In this document: positions 8,129 to 14,077 of the stretch, piece after piece
Layout: each line of letters begins with the position of its first letter
How positions within the stretch are numbered: position 1 is the first letter of the stretch
From: JBCCFK01 sp965262315
Lineage (GTDB): Bacteria > Actinomycetota > Acidimicrobiia > Acidimicrobiales > UBA8592
NCBI GenBank assembly: GCA_965262315.1
Contig: CBDHFJ010000048.1
Span: 1-21,869, forward strand
Length of the DNA: 21,869 nucleotides
Reading direction: 5' to 3'
The notes under the pieces: model-generated
Seen by the model: the letters and a program-made list of their open reading frames with translations, nothing else
Told to the model about the DNA's origin: nothing
Database searches by the model: none
Program-made: the position numbers and the translations under genes

Positions 8129-9240
8129 GAGAAGGCAGAGCGGATCCGCTTGAGCCAGCCGTCGTCGGCCGGGGCGACGTCTTCGCCTCGCTGCTCGGCG
8201 AACTCGCGGATCAGTGCCTCCTGGTCCGAGGTGAGATCGGTCGGCGTGTCCACGATCACCCGGACGACCAGGTCGCCCCGACCACGGCGGTTGAGACGAG
8301 GAACGCCACGGCCGCGGAGTCGAAACTCCTCGCCGGTGGTGGTTCCGGCGGGGATGACGAGCTCCTCGTCGCCGTCGAGGGTGGTGTAGTCGAGGCGGGC
8401 GCCGAGGACCGCCTGGGTCATCGGGATCCACAGCTCCTCGACCAGTTCGTCACCCTCACGGCGGAATCGGTCGTGGCCGGCCACCCGGAGCAGGACGTAC
8501 AGGTCGCCACGCCCGCCACCACGGGGACCCGCAGCGCCTCGTCCGGACAGACGGAGCCGCGCCCCGTTGTCCACGCCCGGCGGGATCTCGATGGCGAAGC
8601 TCTTGTCCTCGGTGGTCCGCCCCTCGCCACGACAGGTCTCACAGGGAGAGGGCACCACCTGGCCGAACCCCATGCAGGCCGGGCATGGGCTGGCCGACAC
8701 CATCTGGCCCAGGATCGACTGGCGAACGCGCTGGACCTGGCCGCTCCCGTTGCAGGTGGTGCAGGCCTCGGTGTGCGTTCCGGGGGCAGCGCCGGTGGCC
8801 TCACACGCGTCGCAGGCGACGGGCAGCTTCAGCTGGACGGTGGACTCGCCGCCGAGGACCGCCTGCTCGAAGCTGATGTCGACGATGACCTCGATGTCGG
8901 CGCCGGCCGGCGGGCCACCGCGGCCCGTGGCCCCCGCGCCGAAGGGGTTCTGGCCGAAGAAGGCCTCGAAGATGTCGCCGAACGCATCGCCTCCGCCGCC
9001 ACCGAACCCACCGGCACCCCGAGGACCGGCCGCGCCGAAGCGGTCGTAGTTGGCTCGCTTGTCGGGGTCGCCGAGGACTTCGTAGGCGGTGGCGATCTCC
9101 TTGAACCGACGCTCGGCCTCCTGGTCGCCCGGGTTGGTGTCCGGGTGGAACTCCCGGGCCAGGCGGCGGTAGGCCTTCTTGATCTCGTCGCCGGTGGCGG
9201 TGCGTGGGACTCCGAGCACCTCGTAGAAGTCCTCGTTCAT
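8125..9240 (-). CDS. dnaJ: Chaperone DnaJ (Hsp40)
   Basis: This 371-residue type I DnaJ stimulates the DnaK ATPase and delivers unfolded clients. The J domain (about 1-70) contains FYEVLGVPRTAT, KKAYRRLAREFHPDTNPGD with the HPD triad, and YEVLGDPDKRANYDRFG. A Gly/Phe-rich segment follows. Four zinc-binding repeats appear: CDACEATG, CTTCNGSG, CPACMGFG and CETCRGEG; the first has Ala in place of the usual Gly (CxxCxGxG). The client-binding C-terminal domains contain IPPGVDNGARLRLSGRG and DLYVLLRVAGHDRFRREGDEL. The ATG at 9240 overlaps the hrcA stop (ATGA). No dnaK or grpE is nearby, so this may be a second dnaJ paralogue paired with hrcA, as in other actinobacteria. Confidence 0.96.
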   Translation of the reverse strand: MNEDFYEVLGVPRTATGDEIKKAYRRLAREFHPDTNPGDQEAERRFKEIATAYEVLGDPDKRANYDRFGAAGPRGAGGFGGGGGDAFGDIFEAFFGQNPFGAGATGRGGPPAGADIEVIVDISFEQAVLGGESTVQLKLPVACDACEATGAAPGTHTEACTTCNGSGQVQRVRQSILGQMVSASPCPACMGFGQVVPSPCETCRGEGRTTEDKSFAIEIPPGVDNGARLRLSGRGAAGPRGGGRGDLYVLLRVAGHDRFRREGDELVEELWIPMTQAVLGARLDYTTLDGDEELVIPAGTTTGEEFRLRGRGVPRLNRRGRGDLVVRVIVDTPTDLTSDQEALIREFAEQRGEDVAPADDGWLKRIRSAFS

Positions 9241-10220
9241 CCTGACCCTTCCCGGAGGTGCGTACTCAGCTGCTGACTGACGTAGGCCACGGTGGCCATG
9301 GCCTCGGCGTAGTGCATTCTGGTCGGTCCCAGGAGACCGATCGAACCGGCCTGGATCCCGTCGACCTCCACGGGGGCCACGACGAGCGAGCACTCGCTCA
9401 GTGGCTGCATGCCGGTCTCGGATCCGATGGCGACCTCCAGGCCGCGCTCGAGGATGTCCGAGATCAGCGTCACCACCAGGTACTGCTTCTCCAACACCGA
9501 CAGGATCTCCTGGACCTGGCCGACTGCGTCGAAGCTGCCCACGACGGCGCTGGTGCCCCCGACGAACACAGGGCTCTCCTCGGGCTCCGCCATGGCGTCG
9601 GCGAGCGCGGCGAGCACCGCGTTCTCGCGGTCGTTCTTCGATCCCGGATCGTCTTTGCCGTCCACGTTGACGGCGATGAGTCGACGCGAGGCCGCATCGA
9701 GTTCGTCGTCGGTGGTGTCGGCCGCGATGGTGACGACCCGCTTCGAGATGGCAGCACTGGCGTTCACGACCACGAGGAGTACCTGCTCGTCGGCCAGACG
9801 CACGGCCTGGATTCCGCGGGTCGGGCTGACCTCGGCTGGCGGGCCCACGACCACGGCTGCGTAGTCGGTCATGCGTGCCATCATCCCGGTGGTCTGCTTC
9901 AGCAGCTCCTCCAGCTCGCCCTGGGCGGTCCGGAAGAACGACGACACCCGCTGCTGCTGACTCCGGCCCAGGGCCCGCGGCTCCATGAGGCTGTCGACGA
10001 AGTACCGGTAGCCCTTTTCGGAGGGCACCCGGCCGGCGCTGGTGTGGGGCTGTTGGAGGTAGCCGTCGTCTTCCAGCGCAGCCATTTCGGAGCGCACCGT
10101 GGCCGAGGACACGTCGAGTCCGGTCGAGGTCACCACGTGGGAGGACCCGACGGGCTCCGACGTACTGATGTAGCCCTCGACGACGGCCTGGAGAATCGCA
10201 GCTTTTCGATCGGTCAACAT
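9237..10220 (-). CDS. hrcA: Heat-inducible transcription repressor HrcA
   Basis: This 327-residue protein has the HrcA layout: an N-terminal winged helix (MLTDRKAAILQAVVEGYIST, EPVGSSHV, VSSATVRSEMAALEDDGYL, QQPHTSAGRVPSEKGYRYFVD) followed by GAF-like and dimerisation parts, ending near GSIGLLGPTRMHYAEAMATV. HrcA represses groE and dnaK-type genes by binding the CIRCE inverted repeat and is kept active by GroEL. ATG 10220 is chosen because MLTDRK is the conserved start; the frame is open a little further. It leads the hrcA-dnaJ-rsmE unit with an ATGA overlap into dnaJ. No CIRCE element is visible upstream. Confidence 0.96.
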   Translation of the reverse strand: MLTDRKAAILQAVVEGYISTSEPVGSSHVVTSTGLDVSSATVRSEMAALEDDGYLQQPHTSAGRVPSEKGYRYFVDSLMEPRALGRSQQQRVSSFFRTAQGELEELLKQTTGMMARMTDYAAVVVGPPAEVSPTRGIQAVRLADEQVLLVVVNASAAISKRVVTIAADTTDDELDAASRRLIAVNVDGKDDPGSKNDRENAVLAALADAMAEPEESPVFVGGTSAVVGSFDAVGQVQEILSVLEKQYLVVTLISDILERGLEVAIGSETGMQPLSECSLVVAPVEVDGIQAGSIGLLGPTRMHYAEAMATVAYVSQQLSTHLREGSG

Positions 10221-10270
10221 GGTCGGTCGACTTCCGACAGTCGGCGCGCGGGCACCGGGGACTGGGCGCG

Positions 10271-10276
10271 ATCGTA
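10271..10276 (-). promoter_or_regulatory. -10 box TACGAT for the hrcA unit
   Basis: On the minus strand TACGAT lies 50 bases upstream of the hrcA ATG in the sequence GGCTACGATCG. An inverted repeat, GCACGG (10283-10288) with CCGTGC (10302-10307), stands just upstream and could be an operator, but it does not resemble CIRCE. No clear -35 is seen. Confidence 0.35.
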
Positions 10277-10346
10277 GCCAGTGCACGGGCCCGATCGCGT
10301 ACCGTGCCCGAACGCCTGGTGAGGTCGAGATCTTCCCGGCGGGCGG

Positions 10347-12131
10347 TCAGTCCTCGAGCTTGAGCGCCGAGATGAAGGCTTCCTGCGGCACGTCGACCCG
10401 CCCGATCGACTTCATCCGCTTCTTGCCCTCCTTCTGCTTCTTGAGCAGCTTGTTCTTGCGGGTCACGTCACCGCCGTACAGCTTGGCGGTCACGTCCTTG
10501 CGGTAGGCCTTGACGGTCTGACGGGCGATGATCTTGCCGGAGATCGCCGCCTGGATCGGCACGTCGTACTGCTGGCGGGGGATGAGCTCCTTGAGCTTGT
10601 CGCTCATCTTGCGCCCGTACTCGTACGAGCTGTCCCGATGCACGATGGAGCTGAAGGCGTCGACCGCCTCGCCGTGCAGGAGGATGTCGACCTTCACCAG
10701 GTCGGACTTCGCATAGCCGGCGTTGTCGTAGTCCATGGAGGCGTAGCCCTGGCTGCGGCTCTTGAGCTGATCGAAGAAGTCCATGACGACCTCGGCGAGG
10801 GGCAGCCGGTAGACCAGCTCGACACGCTCGGGCGAGATGTACTCCATCTTCTGCATCTCCCCGCGGCGCGACTGGCACAGATCCATGATGGTGCCGGTGT
10901 ACTCGGAGGGGCTGATGATGCTGGCGAGGAGGTACGGCTCTTCGATCTGTTGCATCTCGGCGGGTGACGGCACCTCAGCGGGGTTGTCGACGTGCTCGAC
11001 GTCTCCGTTGGTGCGGGTGATCAGATACTCCACCGACGGTGCGGTGGCGATGATGCTGAGCCCGAACTCACGCTCGAGTCGCTCGCGGACGATCTCCATG
11101 TGCAGGAGTCCCAGGAAGCCGCAGCGGAACCCGAACCCGAGCGCACCAGACGTCTCGGGCTCGTAGGTGAAGCTCGAATCGTTCAACCGGAGCTTCTCGA
11201 GCGCGTCGCGCAGGGTGGCGAAGTCATCGCCGTCGATCGGATAGAGGCCGCTGAAGACCATGGGCTTGGGCTCGCGATAGCCGTCGAGGGGCTCGTCGGC
11301 ACCCTTGGCGCTGGTGGTGACGGTCTCACCGGATCGGGCTTCGCCGACGTCTTTGATGCCGGCGATGAGATAGCCCACTTCGCCCGGCCCCAGTCGCTTG
11401 ATCGGGGTGGAGTCCGGGAGCCGGACCCCGATCTCCTCGGCGTCGTGGATGGCGTTGGCCTGCATGAACCGGAGCTTGTCGCCGCTGTCGAGGTTGCCGT
11501 TGACGACCCGGATCGAGCTGACGACGCCGCGATACTGGTCGTAGTGGGAGTCGAAGATCAGTGCCTGGAGCGGCGCATCGGGGTCGCCCTCCGGGCCGGG
11601 CACGCGTTCGATCACGGCATCGAGCAGTTCCTCGACGCCCTCGCCGGTCTTGGCACTGATGCGCAGGATCTCGTCGGCCGGGATGCCGAGGATCTGTTCG
11701 ATCTCGGCCGCGTAGAGGTCGGGTTCGGCCGCGGGTAGGTCGATCTTGTTCAGCGCGGCCACGATCTCGAGGTCGTTCTCGAGCGCCAGGTAGCAGTTGG
11801 CCAACGTCTGCGCCTCGATGCCCTGGGCGGCGTCGACCAGCAGGATGACGCCCTCGCAGGCGGCCAAGGACCGGGAGACCTCGTAGCCGAAGTCGACGTG
11901 GCCGGGGGTGTCGATCAGGTTGACGACGTGGTTGCGGTGCTCGAGGCGGACACTCTGCAGCTTGATGGTGATGCCTCGTTCGCGTTCGAGCTCCATCGAG
12001 TCGAGGTACTGCTCGCGCATCTCCCGTGGATCCACGGCGCCGCACAGTTCGAGCAGGCGGTCGGCCAGGGTCGACTTCCCGTGGTCGATGTGGGCGATGA
12101 TGGCGATGTTGCGGATGCGGTCGAGGTCCAT
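10347..12131 (-). CDS. lepA: Elongation factor 4 (LepA), ribosome-associated GTPase
   Basis: This 594-residue protein has the normal LepA length. LepA is a translational GTPase that binds the ribosome and affects initiation and assembly under stress. The GTPase motifs are AHIDHGKSTL (G1), RERGITIKLQ (G2 area), LIDTPGHVDF (G3) and ALNKIDLP (G4). LepA-specific parts follow: SHYDQYRGVVSSIRVVNG, KPMVFSGLYPIDGDDF, GFGFRCGFLGLLHMEI and, near the C-terminus, AAISGKIIARQTVKAYRKDV and KNKLLKKQKEGKKRMK. ATG 12131 is chosen because MDLDRIRNIAIIAHIDHGKS is the conserved N-terminus, with GAAGG 5-6 bases before it. It diverges from rpsT and precedes hrcA by 126 bases; hemN, often found between them in relatives, is absent. 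Confidence 0.97.
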   Translation of the reverse strand: MDLDRIRNIAIIAHIDHGKSTLADRLLELCGAVDPREMREQYLDSMELERERGITIKLQSVRLEHRNHVVNLIDTPGHVDFGYEVSRSLAACEGVILLVDAAQGIEAQTLANCYLALENDLEIVAALNKIDLPAAEPDLYAAEIEQILGIPADEILRISAKTGEGVEELLDAVIERVPGPEGDPDAPLQALIFDSHYDQYRGVVSSIRVVNGNLDSGDKLRFMQANAIHDAEEIGVRLPDSTPIKRLGPGEVGYLIAGIKDVGEARSGETVTTSAKGADEPLDGYREPKPMVFSGLYPIDGDDFATLRDALEKLRLNDSSFTYEPETSGALGFGFRCGFLGLLHMEIVRERLEREFGLSIIATAPSVEYLITRTNGDVEHVDNPAEVPSPAEMQQIEEPYLLASIISPSEYTGTIMDLCQSRRGEMQKMEYISPERVELVYRLPLAEVVMDFFDQLKSRSQGYASMDYDNAGYAKSDLVKVDILLHGEAVDAFSSIVHRDSSYEYGRKMSDKLKELIPRQQYDVPIQAAISGKIIARQTVKAYRKDVTAKLYGGDVTRKNKLLKKQKEGKKRMKSIGRVDVPQEAFISALKLED

Positions 12132-12212
12132 GCGGCCTTCGCGGAGGGGACGGGTCGTCAGTGGCGGGGGGCGGCACGCGCCGAGCGTGAACGCTTTTGC
12201 CGGGGTTCCCGC

Positions 12213-12219
12213 TAGCATA
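12213..12219. promoter_or_regulatory. Overlapping -10 boxes for divergent rpsT and lepA
   Basis: TAGCAT on the plus strand (12213-12218) faces rpsT, and TATGCT on the minus strand (12219-12214) faces lepA. The two hexamers overlap by five bases, so one near-symmetric AT element could melt for transcription in both directions. The lepA leader would be about 75 nt. Confidence 0.45.
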
Positions 12220-12227
12220 CGGCCTTC

Positions 12228-12253
12228 GTGGGAACGCCCGATCGTTCCCCACC
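12228..12253 (+). promoter_or_regulatory. 5' leader hairpin of rpsT
   Basis: GGAACG (12230-12235) and CGTTCC (12242-12247) form a perfect stem with a 6-nt loop. GTG and CAC flanks extend it to about 9 bp with one bulge. It would lie at the very 5' end of an rpsT transcript from the TAGCAT box. A 28-codon GTG ORF (12228-12314) also runs through the leader and stops 3 bases before the rpsT start. Autoregulation of S20 is known in E. coli; the mechanism here is not established. Confidence 0.35.
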
Positions 12254-12317
12254 AGTCGAGAGCAAGCGAAGTCGCAGTCGCACGCCGGGAGCGGCGGCAC
12301 TGCAGGAATGGTGAGTC

Positions 12318-12584
12318 GTGGCCAACATCAAGAGCCAGATCAAGCGCAACCGGCAGAACGAGGTTCGCCGTCAGCGCAACAAGGCCGTCCGCTCCGAGAT
12401 GCGGACGCGCACCAAGGCCGCCGTGACCGCCGCCGAGGCCGGCGAGGGCACCGCCGACGAACTGCGCGCCGCCGTGAAGCGCATCGACAAGGCCGCCCAG
12501 AAGGGCGTGATCCACAAGAACAACGCTGCTCGCAAGAAGAGCCGGCTGATCAAGCGGATCAACCAGATCGCGGCCGGCGAGTAG
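12318..12584 (+). CDS. rpsT: 30S ribosomal protein S20
   Basis: This 88-residue basic helical protein binds the 5' domain of 16S rRNA. ANIKSQIKRNRQNEVRRQRN, KAVRSEMRTRTKAAVTAAE, AAVKRIDKAAQKGVIHKNNA and ARKKSRLIKRINQI cover the family signature. The start is GTG 12318 (GTG GCC AAC ATC), the usual N-terminus; a weak CAGGAATGG lies upstream. It diverges from lepA and converges on holA, with a shared strong hairpin between them. The third positions are almost all G or C, as expected for a highly expressed gene here. Confidence 0.97.
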   Translation: MANIKSQIKRNRQNEVRRQRNKAVRSEMRTRTKAAVTAAEAGEGTADELRAAVKRIDKAAQKGVIHKNNAARKKSRLIKRINQIAAGE

Positions 12585-12609
12585 CACTCCCCCGCCCAAT
12601 CGAATCGAC

Positions 12610-12634
12610 CGAGGCCGCTGCGGCGGCCTCGTTT
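12610..12634 (+). terminator. Intrinsic terminator of rpsT, possibly bidirectional
   Basis: CGAGGCCGC (12610-12618) and GCGGCCTCG (12623-12631) form a perfect 9-bp stem with a TGCG loop, followed by TTT. It stands 26 nt after the rpsT stop. It is also 17 bases past the expected holA stop on the other strand, so it can serve both convergent genes. Confidence 0.8.
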
Positions 12635-12650
12635 CGCGTCCGGGCTGGAA

Positions 12651-12692
12651 TCAGCGGTGCAGCGTGGCCAGGCGGGCGACCAGGACTTCCAT
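12651..12692 (-). pseudogene. holA: Detached C-terminal tail of holA
   Basis: On the minus strand ATG at 12692 reads MEVLVARLATLHR and then TGA (12653-12651). This closely resembles the usual end of actinobacterial DNA polymerase III delta, and it sits right before the shared terminator where a holA stop would be expected. Just upstream, out of frame, are pieces of the preceding helices: a VPDTV-like segment separated from the tail by a 7-nt insertion, AMLATADLD, and KIRRAM (12823-12806). These are remnants of the real 3' end, not a separate gene. Confidence 0.65.
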
Positions 12693-12885
12693 GGTGGTGC
12701 ACGGTGTCGGGGACCGATGTGGCACCCCGCACGATCGAGGTCGGCGGTGGCCAACATGGCCGCGCCGTCAACGGGGCGGCCGGTCGCCCCGCGGTTGTGG
12801 TCGGGCATGGCTCGCCGAATCTTCATGCGGCGGCCGTTGTCTATGTGGCCGCGTCGACGGGACTGCTGGCAAGCGCCGCTCGAGC

Positions 12886-12911
12886 GGCCCTCCGGCTCGA
12901 GCCGGAGGGCC
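12886..12911. repeat. 26-bp perfect palindrome
   Basis: The sequence from 12886 to 12911 is its own reverse complement, centred on CTCGAG between 12898 and 12899. It lies inside the disrupted 3' part of holA, in a stretch with no counterpart in the intact copy. As RNA it would form a 13-bp stem with almost no loop, so it is more likely a DNA structure or insertion footprint than a normal terminator. Confidence 0.8.
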
Positions 12912-12925
12912 TTCGGTGGCCGGGA

Positions 12926-14029
12926 TCAGGTCGAGCCCTTCATGCCGAGCAGTGCTCCGGGCCTGAGCCGCGGCCTTCTCGTCGGGTCGCAAGTGCGTGG
13001 CCTGCACTCGTCCGACCGCATGGTCTGGCAGTCGGCCGTAGTGCCCACGCGACATCGGACCACGGCTGACGACCCGGTGCGCCAACAGCACGTCGCAGGG
13101 ACGCCAGGATCTGGAGGGCATGGCGGCCGCCGGCCGAGGCCTGCATGCGGTGGAGCGCGCGACTGCTGCAACGCCTTCTTGGCCATCGAGCCCTTCATGC
13201 CGAGCGCCTGGGCCGCGGCCTTCTCGTCGCGCAAGCCTGCACCGTCCAGCCGCAGCAGTCGGCCGTAGTGCCCGTGCAGGGACGCCAGGATCTGGAGGGC
13301 ATGGCGGCCGCCGGCCGCCTGCATGCGGTGGAGGCGGTCGATGGCATCGGCCACCTGGCCGTCGGCGATGGCGTCGGTGAGCTCCCATGGCGCGACGTCC
13401 CCGGCCTCGCCGAGGTAGGGCACGACGTCCTCGCGTCGAAGCCTGGTGCCTTCACCGAACGTCGACGACAGCGTGTCCAACAGGGCCGGCAGACGCGAGC
13501 GGTCCTCGCCGAGGTGGTCGCCGATCGCCCTCGCCGCGTCGCGGTCGAGGCTGACCCCGGCGATGGCCGCCTGCTCCTCGAGCCAGCCCTGGGCCGCCTT
13601 GCCCTTGGGGACCTTCACGTCGAGGGTCTCGGCTCCGACGGCGCCCAGCGCAGCGTTGAGGGACTTCGGCACGGCGTTGAGCCGCTGCAGCTCGGGGCCC
13701 TTCTCCCAGGCCAGCACGAGATGGGTCGTGGGCAGCGGATCCTCGAGGTAGTGCACCAGAGCCGCGACGTCGTCGGCTCGGGAGAAGCGCCCGATCTCGC
13801 GCCCCACGACCACGCGGAAGTCCGTGAGGAACGGCGGGGTCTGGGCCGCGTCGACCAGGGGCGCGATCGAGTAGTCACCGTCGTCGGTCTGGTACGACGT
13901 CTCGTTCAGCTCCTCGACGACGAGCGACCGATCGGCGTCGCCGACGAGGCGGTCCACGAGGTCGCCGACGGCTCGGGAGATGAGTGTGGCGTCATCGCCC
14001 TTGATCAGGTGTGTGCTGCCATCGGCCAT
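12926..14029 (-). CDS. holA: DNA polymerase III delta subunit, C-terminus disrupted
   Basis: HolA is the delta subunit of the clamp loader that opens the beta sliding clamp. Residues 1-291 look normal: THLIKGDDATLISRAVGDLVD at the N-terminus, then FLTDFRVVVGREIGRF, LVLAWEKGPELQRL, EEQAAIAGVSLDRDAARAIG, VAPWELTDAIADGQV and GGRHALQILASLHGHYGRLL through MKGSMAKKALQQSR. After residue 291 the frame enters a partial tandem duplication and reads 76 unrelated residues to a TGA at 12926. The family normally ends about 40 residues after this point, and that tail is found out of frame at 12651-12692. I take ATG 14029 as the start: a TAGCGT -10 box lies 7 nt upstream, fitting a leaderless mRNA. An essential gene should not be broken, so a sequence error is a serious option. 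Confidence 0.8.
   Translation of the reverse strand: MADGSTHLIKGDDATLISRAVGDLVDRLVGDADRSLVVEELNETSYQTDDGDYSIAPLVDAAQTPPFLTDFRVVVGREIGRFSRADDVAALVHYLEDPLPTTHLVLAWEKGPELQRLNAVPKSLNAALGAVGAETLDVKVPKGKAAQGWLEEQAAIAGVSLDRDAARAIGDHLGEDRSRLPALLDTLSSTFGEGTRLRREDVVPYLGEAGDVAPWELTDAIADGQVADAIDRLHRMQAAGGRHALQILASLHGHYGRLLRLDGAGLRDEKAAAQALGMKGSMAKKALQQSRAPPHAGLGRRPPCPPDPGVPATCCWRTGSSAVVRCRVGTTADCQTMRSDECRPRTCDPTRRPRLRPGALLGMKGST
12932..13333 (-). repeat. Partial tandem duplication of holA 3' region, second copy riddled with insertions
   Basis: Intact copy at about 13187-13333; altered copy at about 12932-13155. Exact shared blocks include 42 bp (13276-13317 and 13095-13136), 17 bp (13257-13273 and 13030-13046) and 19 bp (13187-13205 and 12932-12950). 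The offset between blocks grows from 178 to 255 bases because the altered copy holds extra bases of about 1 to 45 nt between blocks, totalling 77 nt. Base substitutions inside the aligned blocks are few. This pattern is not ordinary point-mutation decay. Confidence 0.8.
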
Positions 14030-14036
14030 CGGCTGC

Positions 14037-14042
14037 ACGCTA
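14037..14042 (-). promoter_or_regulatory. -10 box TAGCGT for leaderless holA
   Basis: On the minus strand TAGCGT ends 7 nt before the ATG at 14029, so transcription would begin at or beside the start codon. It lies within the 48-base gap after comEC. Confidence 0.4.
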
Positions 14043-14077
14043 TCTCGCACGAGTGACAGGCCGGGTGGAGCGGTCCC

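Noticed and set aside
7357..9276. A 639-codon plus-strand open frame
   Set aside because: It is the antisense shadow of rsmE and dnaJ; both of those have clear family motifs on the minus strand.
12657..13268. A 203-codon plus-strand ORF across the disrupted holA end
   Set aside because: Composition is Arg/Pro/Ser-rich with no motif, and the opposite strand contains identifiable holA pieces that explain the sequence better.
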